Shown here: one piece after another, positions 26,025 through 35,062 of the stretch
Layout of the letters: each line of letters opens with the position of its first letter
How positions within the stretch are numbered: position 1 is the first letter of the stretch
NCBI RefSeq assembly: GCF_000219915.2
Contig: NC_017964.1
Coordinates: 682,001-746,000 of the forward strand
Source of the DNA: Advenella kashmirensis WT001
Lineage (GTDB): Bacteria > Pseudomonadota > Gammaproteobacteria > Burkholderiales > Burkholderiaceae_B
Length of the DNA: 64,000 bases
Direction: 5' to 3'
The notes under the pieces: generated by a model
What the model saw: the letters and a program-made list of their open reading frames with translations, nothing else
Databases searched by the model: none
Told to the model about the DNA's origin: nothing
Position numbers and translations under genes: made by a program

Positions 26025-28352
26025 ATGAATAATATGATGACAAAGAACGTGTTCGGTCCGGGAGAGTTGCTGGGCAATGGCAAGACGCTGCGCGAACATC
26101 GTAACGAGGTTCTGTCGAAAACCCGCGAGACCGGGCACTACAACGGCCTGAGCACGCTGACCTTCAAGGAAAAGGATCCGATCCGCTATGAGAAAATGTT
26201 CTCCCGGTTACGCGGTGGTCTGGTTCATGCTCGCGAAACTGCGAAGAAAATCGCGGCCTCACCGATCGTGGAGCAGGAAGGTGAGCTGTGCTTTACGCTG
26301 TATAACGCCGCAGGCGATTGTATCCTGACCTCAACCGGGATCATTATCCACGTGGGAACCATGGGCGCGGCGATCAAGTACATGATCGAGAATGACTGGG
26401 AAGCCAACCCAGGCATTAACCCGGGTGATATGTTCACCAACAACGATTGCACCATCGGTAATGTTCACCCTTGCGATATTGCGACCATTGTTCCCATTTT
26501 CTGGGCAGACCGGCTGGTTGGCTGGGTCGGTGGCGTGACCCACGTGATCGATACCGGTTCTATCAGCCCCGGGTCCATGTCCACGGGGCAGACACAGCGT
26601 TTTGGCGACGGCTATATGACGACCTGCCGCAAGACAGGTGTCAATGACCAGCCGCTGCGTGACTGGTTGCATGAAAGCCAGCGTTCCGTACGTACGCCGA
26701 AGTACCTGATTCTAGATGAGCGTACCCGTATCGCCGGTTGCCATATGATCCGGGCGTTGGTGGAAGAAGTGATCGAAAGCGAAGGCGTCGAGGCATTTGA
26801 AACATTTGCCTACGAGATCATCGAAGAAGGGCGTCGGGGCTTGCGGCAACGGCTCAGGGATATGACCATTCCGGGCGTCTATCGCAAGGTAGCGTTTGTT
26901 GACGTGCCGTACGACCATGAGGATGTCAACCTGACGTCTTCTTACGCCAAAATGAACACGATCATGCACGCGCCTACGGAGCTGACCATCAGGCCGGATG
27001 GTTCTTGGCGCATGAACTTCGAAGGAGGCAGCCGCTGGTGCTGGCACAGTTTCAACGCCAACCAGGTCGCTTTCACCAGCGGTATCTGGGTGATGCTGAC
27101 CCAGACGCTGGTGCCGACGCAACGGATCAATGATGGCGCCTATTACGCAACTGAGTTCCATATTCCCAAGGGAACATGGATGAATCCGGACGACCGTCGT
27201 ACAGCGCATGCTGATGCCTGGCACTATCTTGTTTCCGCCTGGACCGGCATGTGGCGTGCCATGAGCCAATCCTATTTCAGTCGTGGTTATCTGGAAGAGG
27301 TCAATGCGGGTAACGGGAATACCAGTAACTGGCTGCAGGGTGGCGGCATCAACCAGGATGGTGAAATTCACGCCGTCAACAGCTTTGAGACGGCGGCCAC
27401 CGGCACCGGCGCCTGCGCGGTCAAGGATGGACTAAATCATGCTGCGGCCGTATGGAACCCCGAAGGCGACATGGGTGATATCGAAATCTGGGAAATGGCC
27501 GAGCCTTTGCTGTTCATGGGACGCACGGTCAAATGCAACTCAGGTGGCTATGGGAAGTACCGGGGCGGTTGCGGTTTGGAAACCTTGCGCATGGTATGGC
27601 ACGCGCAGGACTGGACTATGTTCTTCTCAGGCAACGGCTATATGAATAGTGACTGGGGGATGATGGGCGGTTATCCTGCTGCCACCGGCTATCGCTTTGA
27701 AGCCCACCACACTGGGCTGAAAGATCGCATTGCCAATCGCGATTCACTACCGCTGGGAGCCGATGCCAATCCGAACCAACCGGACTACGAGAAACATCTG
27801 GGAGAGGGCGCGGTGGTCAAGCGCGACAAGCAATGCATGACAACCGAAACCGTATTTGATGACCACGATTTGTACCTCAATTACATTCGTGGAGGCCCGG
27901 GTTTTGGTGATCCGCTGGATCGGGATCCTCAGGCGATTGCCCGCGACCTCAACTGCCGTTTCGTTCTGCCTGAATATGCCGAACGTGTTTATGGCGCCGT
28001 TATTGCAAAAGATGCCCATGACGTATGGACGGTTGACGATCGCAAAACCGAAGAACGACGCAAGCAGATCCGCAAGGAACGCCTGAAACGCGCTGTTCCG
28101 GTACGCGACTGGATGAAACAGGAGCGCGAACGGATTATCGCCAAGGATGCGTCATTGCCGGTACGTCATATGTACTCAACCAGCTTCGGTCTGAGCGAAA
28201 AATTCACCAACGAATTCAAGTCCTTCTGGGATTTGCCTGCCGATTGGTCGTTGCCCGAATCCGAGCTGGGTGTTCCATCCTTTGGCTCCACGTATCGTAA
28301 TGACATTTCCGAAATGCCCGACGTTCGTACGGTTGTGCTGGTGGAAGAGTAA
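26025..28352 (+). CDS. acxB: Acetone carboxylase alpha subunit, hydantoinase B family
   Basis: A 775-residue hydantoinase-B type subunit, intact. Landmarks include RLRGGLVHARETAKKIAASP, MFTNNDCTIGNVHPCDIATIVPIFW and GGVTHVIDTGSISPGSM. Later blocks are GNTSNWLQGGGINQDG and the C-terminal YIRGGPGFGDPLDRDPQAIARDL. In acetone carboxylase this subunit forms the alpha2-beta2-gamma2 complex and carries the metal-dependent carboxylation site. It starts 16 bases after acxA with GCAGGAGA before the ATG, and a 58-base gap separates it from acxC. Confidence 0.92.
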   Translation: MNNMMTKNVFGPGELLGNGKTLREHRNEVLSKTRETGHYNGLSTLTFKEKDPIRYEKMFSRLRGGLVHARETAKKIAASPIVEQEGELCFTLYNAAGDCILTSTGIIIHVGTMGAAIKYMIENDWEANPGINPGDMFTNNDCTIGNVHPCDIATIVPIFWADRLVGWVGGVTHVIDTGSISPGSMSTGQTQRFGDGYMTTCRKTGVNDQPLRDWLHESQRSVRTPKYLILDERTRIAGCHMIRALVEEVIESEGVEAFETFAYEIIEEGRRGLRQRLRDMTIPGVYRKVAFVDVPYDHEDVNLTSSYAKMNTIMHAPTELTIRPDGSWRMNFEGGSRWCWHSFNANQVAFTSGIWVMLTQTLVPTQRINDGAYYATEFHIPKGTWMNPDDRRTAHADAWHYLVSAWTGMWRAMSQSYFSRGYLEEVNAGNGNTSNWLQGGGINQDGEIHAVNSFETAATGTGACAVKDGLNHAAAVWNPEGDMGDIEIWEMAEPLLFMGRTVKCNSGGYGKYRGGCGLETLRMVWHAQDWTMFFSGNGYMNSDWGMMGGYPAATGYRFEAHHTGLKDRIANRDSLPLGADANPNQPDYEKHLGEGAVVKRDKQCMTTETVFDDHDLYLNYIRGGPGFGDPLDRDPQAIARDLNCRFVLPEYAERVYGAVIAKDAHDVWTVDDRKTEERRKQIRKERLKRAVPVRDWMKQERERIIAKDASLPVRHMYSTSFGLSEKFTNEFKSFWDLPADWSLPESELGVPSFGSTYRNDISEMPDVRTVVLVEE

Positions 28353-28410
28353 TTCGCAGGGATCGGCGCCAAGGCAGCCGGTCCCGCTACAACAATATTG
28401 GAGATAATTT

Positions 28411-28917
28411 ATGTCAGTTTATACAAAGGAACAGGTCAGAAATCTGGTTGACGGCAAACTCGATTGGGATACGACCTTGCGCATGTTGCAAATGCCTAAG
28501 GACAAGGAGCGTTTTGAAATGTATCGTGATGTCCTGCAGGCTAAAATGTCATGGAAGGACGAAATCATTTTGCCGCTGGGGCCACATCTTCATATCGTGC
28601 GCTCGGCGAAAACCGGCGAGTGGATCACCAAATGTGAGTGCGGACATGAGTTTTGTGCCTATGACAAAAACTGGAAACTGGAGGCGAGCATTTTTGTGCG
28701 CGATACGCCTGAAGCAATGGAGGAAGTCTATCCATTGCTCATGGCGCCCGACACGCAGTGGCAGGTGTATCGGGAGTACTATTGTCCTGATTGTGGCGTA
28801 ATGCTGGATGTAGAAGCGCCCACGCCATGGTATCCCGTGATTCACGATTTTTCGCCGGATATTGAGGCTTTCTATAAAGACTGGTTGGGTCTTCCTGTAC
28901 CTAAAAAAGGGAAGTAA
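28411..28917 (+). CDS. acxC: Acetone carboxylase gamma subunit
   Basis: A 168-residue small subunit specific to acetone carboxylases, which separates this locus from ordinary hydantoinases and oxoprolinases. It has the family start YTKEQVRNLVDGKLDWDTTL and two metal-binding clusters: C75, C77, H79 and C82 in KCECGHEFC, and C125 and C128 in YYCPDCG. It ends with APTPWYPVIHDFSPDIEAFYKDWLGLPVP. The clusters are expected to bind zinc. GGAGA lies before the ATG. A very strong hairpin 230 bases downstream probably ends the operon. Confidence 0.95.
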   Translation: MSVYTKEQVRNLVDGKLDWDTTLRMLQMPKDKERFEMYRDVLQAKMSWKDEIILPLGPHLHIVRSAKTGEWITKCECGHEFCAYDKNWKLEASIFVRDTPEAMEEVYPLLMAPDTQWQVYREYYCPDCGVMLDVEAPTPWYPVIHDFSPDIEAFYKDWLGLPVPKKGK

Positions 28918-29142
28918 ACAGCTGGCTGCGTGGGCGCCTGACAGCCGATTCACGCTGTGTTAGTCCACGCAGAGCTTCAGTGAAGTATCAGTGCGGCATC
29001 ATGATTGTAATTTTTATGACGTTTATGATGCCGCCATGGCTCTCATGCTTGTTGCAATCAGCGTTCAGCAATGGTGGGCTAAATAGCCTGCTGCTATTCA
29101 CCGTGAATGCTGGCAGCACGTTAAGCCAATTGATCTTGCTGT

Positions 29143-29187
29143 ACTGCTGCAGGGCTGCGTTACAGACGCAGCCCTGCAGCAGTTTTT
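29143..29187 (+). terminator. Terminator of the acx operon
   Basis: A perfect 18-base-pair stem (29143-29160 with 29166-29183) has the five-base loop TACAG and is followed by TTTTT. It lies between the converging acx operon and the gntP-type permease, touching the permease stop codon at 29186-29188. The T run is on the plus strand, so it should mainly stop acx transcripts. Confidence 0.85.
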
Positions 29188-30544
29188 ACAACAACACCAG
29201 GCTGAGCAACCATACCGTGAGCATCCCGACCACGCCCTGAATCAGCGTGGCCATGGTCTGTGCATAATAGGCGGTTGAGACGCGCATGCGGCTAAACTGG
29301 GTAACCACCCAGAAGAAACTGTCGTTGGCATGAGAGACGGTCATCCCGCCCGCACCAATGGCCATTACTGTCAGGACACGTCCCATTTCGCTATCCAGAC
29401 CTAATTGACCGAGCATCGGCGCGACCAGCGCAGAGGTCGTGACCAGCGCGACAGTGGTCGAGCCCTGGGCGGTTTTGAGCGCTGCCGATACGATGAAGGG
29501 CATAAACAACCCGATTCCCATGGCCGACAGGGTCGTGCCAATGTAATCACCCAGCGGCGTTACTTTCAGAATTGCGCCAAAAGCACCGCCCGCACCGGTG
29601 ATCAGCAGAATCGGTGCCGCAGAAGTGAGTCCTTCGGCCACATAGTCATGAAACTGCTGGCGTTTGCCCGTACCCTTGAGCAGGAACATGGCAGCGATCA
29701 TGCCCGCGAGTAGCGCAACGACAGGATGCCCCAGGAACAGCAGGATGCTGGCAAAGGTACCTTCACCAAACGGCTTGCTGGGGAAGGCGACGATCGAGCC
29801 AATGCAGATCAGGATGATAGGCAGGAAAATGGGCGTAAAGGCCTGGGCTGCGCTGGGCAGCACGCCATATTCTTCACGGGTCTTCATCAAGCCCTGATTC
29901 GGGCCGACAGGCACCACAGGCTCTTCCAGTTCAATGTCCTTTTTCAGGAAAATATTGGCCCAGAGCAAACCAGCGAGCGCCGTCACCGCAGATACGACCA
30001 GACCAACCAGAATGACCAGGCCCAGGTTGTCGCCCAGCCCCAGATTGCCGGCGGCGGCAATCGGTCCCGGGGTTGGCGGCACAAAAGTATGGGTTGCATA
30101 CAGGCCGGTTGCCAGCGCGACGCTCATGGCGATCAGCGAGACATTCATGCGTTTTGCAATGGCTTCCTTCAGCGAATTGAGAATCACATAGCCAGAATCA
30201 CAAAACACGGGGATGGATACCAGATAGCCAATAACAGACATGGTAAGCGTAGGGAAGCGATTTCCCAGCAGCTTGATAATGCTGTCTGCCATGGTAATGG
30301 CGGCGCCTGTTTTCTCCAGAATGACACCAATGATGGTGCCCAATACAATCACAATCCCGATACTGCCCATGATGCCACCGAAGCCGGTGGTGATGTGTTT
30401 GACAATATCCAGCAGCGGCACCTGATACATGAAGCCGCCGATAAAAGCCGCTGCGAGCAAAGCCAGAAACGGATGAAGTTTGAGTTTGGTTGTTGCCAGT
30501 ACGATCAGCGCGATCAATATGGCAAGAATGGCGACCAGGTACAT
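29186..30544 (-). CDS. GntP-family permease
   Basis: A 452-residue proton-coupled carboxylate symporter with about 12 to 14 hydrophobic segments. Family motifs are LHPFLALLAAAFIGGF near the N-terminus, GSIGIVIVLGTIIGVILEKTGAA, SIPVFCDSGYVILNSLKEAIAKR, TFVPPTPGPIAAAGNLG and the late GGMTVSHANDSFFWVV. GntP members carry gluconate, glycerate or beta-hydroxybutyrate. Given acetone carboxylase next door (product acetoacetate) and a hydroxybutyrate dehydrogenase later in the window, a ketone-body acid is a reasonable guess but is not shown. It is convergent with acxC. Confidence 0.9.
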   Translation of the reverse strand: MYLVAILAILIALIVLATTKLKLHPFLALLAAAFIGGFMYQVPLLDIVKHITTGFGGIMGSIGIVIVLGTIIGVILEKTGAAITMADSIIKLLGNRFPTLTMSVIGYLVSIPVFCDSGYVILNSLKEAIAKRMNVSLIAMSVALATGLYATHTFVPPTPGPIAAAGNLGLGDNLGLVILVGLVVSAVTALAGLLWANIFLKKDIELEEPVVPVGPNQGLMKTREEYGVLPSAAQAFTPIFLPIILICIGSIVAFPSKPFGEGTFASILLFLGHPVVALLAGMIAAMFLLKGTGKRQQFHDYVAEGLTSAAPILLITGAGGAFGAILKVTPLGDYIGTTLSAMGIGLFMPFIVSAALKTAQGSTTVALVTTSALVAPMLGQLGLDSEMGRVLTVMAIGAGGMTVSHANDSFFWVVTQFSRMRVSTAYYAQTMATLIQGVVGMLTVWLLSLVLL

Positions 30545-30943
30545 TTCAGTTGTCCTAATTCAATTGTGGTAAAAGGTTGGGGTGCAACGGGTAATAATTC
30601 GGCGATTGTATCTTAATTATTACCGGATATCGTGGTCTTACCCCTGCGCTGGCGCATGTGCAGCGTGGCCGATGGCAGCCGATCAGGCTGCTGGCGCAAG
30701 GCGCGACTAGCGATGATATGTTGATCGGCAGGGGCGTGCAACCAGTTCGGATGGCATGCATGGTGGGGCCTGCCAGCACTAGAGCGACAGAACGTTTCAC
30801 CAGAAAAAGTAAAGACCATTAAGAAAAAGTGGCTTGCCAGCCAGTAGTCGCTTGTTCACAATGACTACAGTTCCTCGGTTTCAACAGGCACCTGTCGCAA
30901 CGCCATCAGTTTTGGCATAATCACGGCAGTTCAGGAAAAGACA
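30545..30943. other. Divergent gap with no identified element
   Basis: These 399 bases separate the minus-strand GntP permease from the plus-strand DMT transporter. They should contain both promoters, but I see no convincing boxes, dyads or RNA structure. The short open frames within it have no family features. Confidence 0.4.
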
Positions 30944-31924
30944 ATGACAGAGAGTACAAAAAACGAAAACGTAGGCCAGCTTCAGCTGATTGCGGGCATG
31001 GCTATGTCGGGCACCATTGGGCTGTTCGTAGTCTGGTCGGGGCAGAATCCCTTTAATGTCGGGTTCTGGCGCTGCCTGATTGGCGGGTTGTGCTTGTTGC
31101 TGTTTTGTTTTGCCAAGGGATATCTGAAGCTGTCGCACGTATCAAGATTGCAATGGGTATTGCTTGCCGTCAGCGGCGTGGTGCTGGTGCTGAACTGGGC
31201 AGCGCTGTTCGCTTCCTATCTGCACGCGGGTATCGGCGTTGGCACGGTGATCTACAATACGCAGCCGTTTTTTCTGTTGCTGGCCGGCCCGCTGATATTC
31301 GGAGAGCGCATCACGCTTAAACAGGTGCTGCTGGCGATGCTGGCCTTTGGCGGCGTGATACTGATTGTGCTGCCCGCTCTGCTTGGAGTAGAAGTGGATC
31401 TGCTGTTTCTACAGGGCGCCGGCTTTGCCTTGCTTGCCGCCATGCTTTATTCGGGCGTGACCATTGTTACCAAAAAGCTGGCCGGTATCAAACCTCATGT
31501 TGTAGCGATGTGTCAGCTGGGCGTGGGGCTTGTTTTCCTGGCGCCGATCATGGCATTTGACCAGATGCCACAGACATCAATGCAATGGCTGTATGTCGTT
31601 GTCATGGGGGTGTTTCATACCTTCCTGATGTATATCCTGATCTACTCTGCATATCAATCATTGCCGGTGGGAAAAATTGCGATTCTGTCTTATGTTTATC
31701 CGGTCGTCGCGGTGATTGCAGATTATTTTGCGTTTGGCCATGAAGTGGGGGGCTGGCAATGGCTGGGCATTGTCATGATTATTGCTGCGGGCTTAGCCAA
31801 TGCGCGCAATTCGGGAAGACGGGTGCAATCGCCGGACATGTTGCAGAAGAATCTGCAAGCCGGGCATGGCGAGCTTGCCGGCGATGCGGTTATAAATAGT
31901 CCGGTGCGAACACAATCGCAATAA
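30944..31924 (+). CDS. DMT-superfamily (EamA) transporter
   Basis: A 326-residue inner-membrane protein with ten predicted helices in two EamA repeats (about residues 12-145 and 155-290). Recognisable elements are GMAMSGTIGLFVVWSGQNPFNVGFWRCLIGG at the start, GVGTVIYNTQPFFLLLAGPLIFGERIT closing repeat one, and SLPVGKIAILSYVYPVVAVIADYFAFG closing repeat two. Such proteins export amino acids or other metabolites. The last 40 residues are hydrophilic and not conserved. No functional partner is nearby, and it converges with a LysR gene. Confidence 0.88.
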   Translation: MTESTKNENVGQLQLIAGMAMSGTIGLFVVWSGQNPFNVGFWRCLIGGLCLLLFCFAKGYLKLSHVSRLQWVLLAVSGVVLVLNWAALFASYLHAGIGVGTVIYNTQPFFLLLAGPLIFGERITLKQVLLAMLAFGGVILIVLPALLGVEVDLLFLQGAGFALLAAMLYSGVTIVTKKLAGIKPHVVAMCQLGVGLVFLAPIMAFDQMPQTSMQWLYVVVMGVFHTFLMYILIYSAYQSLPVGKIAILSYVYPVVAVIADYFAFGHEVGGWQWLGIVMIIAAGLANARNSGRRVQSPDMLQKNLQAGHGELAGDAVINSPVRTQSQ

Positions 31925-32029
31925 GCTGTGTTTTTAGATGGCTGCACCAAGGCACCAGGCTCCCGGTATTAACGGTTTTAACGATATTAACGGGTCTTGT
32001 TCCGTTTGTGTCGGGCCTGTTGTAGGTGG

Positions 32030-32977
32030 TTATCGATCGGAAAAGCCGGGCGACTGAGTATGGTGCTGCGTCTGGTAGGCGGCGGCTTCCTGTATCAGCC
32101 ACTGCCGAAATTTTTGCGCCCCTTTGGATAAGCCGGCCAGTGACGGCCCCAGCAGAAAGTATCCCAGTTCCGAGCGCAATGTCAGCGGGTCTATCGCAAC
32201 CAGTTTCTGTTCCTTGAGCAACGTGTCCAGCAGCACCAGCCGTCCCAGCAGCATGCCCTGGTGGGCAAGCGCGGCGTCTATCGACAGGCCTGAATCGGTA
32301 TAAGTAATGCGATAGTCGGGCAAGGTGGACTCGGGCGCCTTTGCATGCAGCCATTCGCGCCAGGTCACATCCTGGTCATCACCGCCCAGCATGCCCCGGT
32401 CGCCAATCAATGGCAGGCGGGAGAAATCCGCGGACTCTACCAGCGGCGCCCACGCGGGATATTGGCGCGGTGTACACACAGCCTGATGGGCTTCTTTCAT
32501 CAGGCTGTCGCACAGTGGCGTTTCATAATTACCCTTGCCATAGCGGATCGCCAGGTCCAGATCGTCAAAGGTGAAATCAATCAACTTGGGCGAACTGTCT
32601 ATGTCCAGCCGGATAGTGGGGTGCTGGCGAAAAAATGCGGGCAGGCGAGGGTTAAGCCAGAAGCGTGCGAACGAAGGCAGTACGCTGATGCGCACCAGCA
32701 AGGGATCGCGCGGGTGATGAAAGGACCCTGCCAGCAGATCGAACGCCTGGGACAGTTTGGGCAGCGCGTCGCGCCCATAAGCGGTCAGCACGATTCCGCT
32801 GCGCGATTGAGTGATGACGCGCTGGCCCAGATGATGTTCCAACTGCTTGATTTGCTGGCTGACAGCAGACGGCGTGACATGCAGTTCCTTGGCCGCCAGC
32901 GCCATGGATTTGAGGCGAGCAGTGGCTTCGAATGCCTTTAGGCTGTTCAGCGGAGGAAGCGGCTGGCGGATTTTCAA
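32030..32977 (-). CDS. LysR-type regulator, GcvA-like
   Basis: A 315-residue LysR regulator of the GcvA/AmpR branch. The start LPPLNSLKAFEATARLKSMALAAKELHVTPSAVSQQIKQLE is the winged HTH with the family-specific PPLNALRAFEA-like lead and the TPSAVSQQI recognition helix. The effector domain runs from about residue 92 to 300. It is convergent with the DMT transporter gene and on the same strand as putP, about 315 bases away. Its target is unknown. Confidence 0.9.
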   Translation of the reverse strand: MKIRQPLPPLNSLKAFEATARLKSMALAAKELHVTPSAVSQQIKQLEHHLGQRVITQSRSGIVLTAYGRDALPKLSQAFDLLAGSFHHPRDPLLVRISVLPSFARFWLNPRLPAFFRQHPTIRLDIDSSPKLIDFTFDDLDLAIRYGKGNYETPLCDSLMKEAHQAVCTPRQYPAWAPLVESADFSRLPLIGDRGMLGGDDQDVTWREWLHAKAPESTLPDYRITYTDSGLSIDAALAHQGMLLGRLVLLDTLLKEQKLVAIDPLTLRSELGYFLLGPSLAGLSKGAQKFRQWLIQEAAAYQTQHHTQSPGFSDR

Positions 32978-33291
32978 GAAGGGCTCTTATAGGTGCAGGT
33001 GTTCAGGTATTGTTGATTGTAGGGCTTAACCCGTATTCTGCCGACAGGATTCGTGCAAATCGCTGACTATGTTGTGTAAAGCGTACGTGTTGGACGTCCG
33101 TTTCAAAAAAATGACGCGCGTTGGCGCTCGGCTCTTTATAGAGCGCGGTAATCAGCCGGCTATAGCATCCACCATTACAGAAACAGTGAATATAAAGAAA
33201 AACGCTCCGGTCCTGGTTTGGACGGGAGCGTTTGGCTGCTGCTGCCTGTAAATCGGCCTGCCTGGCCGGTTTACAGAGTTGCCTGCTGCGG
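32978..33291. other. Gap between the LysR and putP genes
   Basis: These 314 bases contain the putP terminator (33197-33232) and, further left, the presumed promoter of the minus-strand LysR gene. A 60-codon open frame at 33069-33251 on the plus strand crosses the terminator and is not credible as a gene. Confidence 0.4.
33197..33232 (-). terminator. Rho-independent terminator of putP
   Basis: AACGCTCC.GTCC (33201-33213) pairs with GGAC.GGGAGCGTT (33220-33232) around TGGTTT, a 12-13 base-pair stem with one mismatch. On the minus strand it is followed by TTTTTCTTTATA, and it lies 60 bases past the putP stop. Confidence 0.8.
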
Positions 33292-34791
33292 CTATACCGC
33301 GTTCTTGAAGTCTCGGTCTGCGCGGTCGAAGTTGTCGACCACGGCCTGTGAGGGGGCTTTGGTCAACAGTGAAACTGCTACGATCACAATCATACCGGCA
33401 ATGAAACCAGGTACGATTTCATACAGGGCGCTGCCGCTATACTGTTTCCATAACACGACGACCAGTGCGCCGGCGACCATGCCGGACAGTGCGCCGGCGG
33501 CATTCATGCGACGCCAGAACACCGACAGGATAATGACCGGACCAAAGGCTGCGCCAAAGCCGGCCCAGGCATACGAAACCAGGCCAAGTACCCGGCTTTC
33601 AGGATCAGATGCAATCCAGATGGCGACCAATGCAATTAACAGTACCATCACTCGGCCAGTCCAGACCAGCTCGGTCTGGCTCGCGTGCGGCCGTATAAAG
33701 CCTTTGTAAAAGTCTTCGGTAATAGCGCTGGAGCATACCAGCAACTGGCAGCTGAGCGTACTCATGACCGCAGCCAGGATCGCGGACAGAATCACACCTG
33801 CAATCCAGGGATTGAACAGAATCTGGGCTAGTTCGATAAAGATGCGTTCGCTATTTTTGTTGATTTCGCCGGCTTGTTCCGGATGCAACTGGAACCAGGC
33901 AATGCCAAAATAACCCACGGCGACGGCGCCAGCCAGGCACAGAATCATCCATGTCATGCCAATGCGACGTGCAGATTTAAGGCTTTTGACCGAATCGGCT
34001 GCCATGAAGCGCGCCAGGATATGCGGCTGGCCAAAGTAACCCAGGCCCCATGCTGCCGCACTCACGATCGCAATAAAGCTCGTACCTGAAATCAGGCTGG
34101 AGTAATTCTTGCCGGCTGCGGCCGCTGCCTGGTCGATGGTTGCCGTGACCGCAGACAGGTCGCCCAGTCCGAGCAGAACCATGATCGGCGTGAGGATGAG
34201 TGCGAAAAACATCAGTGACGCCTGAATCGTATCAGTCCAGCTGACAGCCAGAAAACCGCCGATAAAGGTATAGATGATGGTAGCACCAGCGCCCAGCCAC
34301 ATCGCGGTGACGTAATCAACGTGAAAAAGGCTTTCGAACAGACGGGCACCAGCCACAATGCCGGACGCACAATAGATGGTAAAGAAAAACAGAATGATGG
34401 CAGCCGCTGCAATCTTGATGATGACGTTGCCGGCACCAAAGCGGTGATGAAAATATTCGGGAAGCGTTAGTGCGTTGTTGTTGTATTCGGTGTGCATGCG
34501 CAAACGGCCGGACACCAGCAGCCAGTTGAAGTAGGCGCCGACGGTCAGGCCGATGGCGATCCAGGCTTCAGACAAGCCGGCCAGATAAATTGCACCAGGC
34601 AGACCCATAAGCAGCCAGCCCGACATATCGGAGGCGCCCGCCGAGAGTGCTGTTACAAAACTGCCCAGACTGCGTCCGCCCAGAATATAGTCGTCAAAAT
34701 TACGTGTTGAAAAGTAGGCGATAAACCCGACTGCCAGTACGACAATCAGATATATGGCGAACGTGATGATCATTGGATTTATGCCACTCAT
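33292..34791 (-). CDS. putP: Sodium/proline symporter PutP
   Basis: A 499-residue sodium:solute symporter with about 13 helices, clearly of the PutP branch. Landmarks are the N-terminal RNFDDYILGGRSLGSFVTALSAGASDMSGWLLMGLPGAIYL, the NNALTLPEYFHHRFG loop, GGFLAVSWTDTIQASLMFFALILTP, and AAVMSTLSCQLLVCSSAITEDFYKGFIR in the sodium/substrate region. It imports proline for PutA, which is encoded 23 kb away in the window. Three GGTTAAC motifs occur upstream of its start, as upstream of putA, so shared control by PutA is likely. Confidence 0.95.
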   Translation of the reverse strand: MSGINPMIITFAIYLIVVLAVGFIAYFSTRNFDDYILGGRSLGSFVTALSAGASDMSGWLLMGLPGAIYLAGLSEAWIAIGLTVGAYFNWLLVSGRLRMHTEYNNNALTLPEYFHHRFGAGNVIIKIAAAAIILFFFTIYCASGIVAGARLFESLFHVDYVTAMWLGAGATIIYTFIGGFLAVSWTDTIQASLMFFALILTPIMVLLGLGDLSAVTATIDQAAAAAGKNYSSLISGTSFIAIVSAAAWGLGYFGQPHILARFMAADSVKSLKSARRIGMTWMILCLAGAVAVGYFGIAWFQLHPEQAGEINKNSERIFIELAQILFNPWIAGVILSAILAAVMSTLSCQLLVCSSAITEDFYKGFIRPHASQTELVWTGRVMVLLIALVAIWIASDPESRVLGLVSYAWAGFGAAFGPVIILSVFWRRMNAAGALSGMVAGALVVVLWKQYSGSALYEIVPGFIAGMIVIVAVSLLTKAPSQAVVDNFDRADRDFKNAV

Positions 34792-34860
34792 TCCTCGTTC
34801 CCTGTGTCTGTCTGTTGAAAGTGTTGGATTTTACGGAAAAGTAAAACAGATGAATATAAG

Positions 34861-34944
34861 GGTTAACTCTTATAAATGAAGGTTAACGTTTTGATTTGAT
34901 GTGCATATTGTTTTTCATTTTTCTATTTTTAAGCGGGGTTAACC
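34861..34944. promoter_or_regulatory. Three GGTTAAC sites upstream of putP (candidate PutA operators)
   Basis: GGTTAAC occurs at 34861-34867 and 34881-34887, and the full palindrome GGTTAACC at 34937-34944, all in an AT-rich 150-base stretch upstream of the putP start (34791). The same motif occurs three times upstream of putA (57746-57828). PutA here carries an N-terminal ribbon-helix-helix DNA-binding domain, the known put repressor module, so these are candidate operators. The E. coli operator core is GTTGCA, so the motif would be a different one. Confidence 0.6.
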
Positions 34945-35062
34945 TTAAAATCAACCCGGTTCTCCGATTTGGGCTGTGCGCTGCGCCATAACCTGGCTCT
35001 TCAAAGAGCTGGCCCTGGCAACCATGCCGGTGAGCTGTTCTGGCCGGCCCGCTAAAAGAAAT

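Noticed and set aside
28980-29240. 86-codon open frame after acxC
   Set aside because: It overlaps the 18-base-pair terminator and the end of gntP, and lacks a ribosome binding site.
33069-33251. Small plus-strand open frame near putP
   Set aside because: It runs through the putP terminator and has no ribosome binding site or homology pattern.
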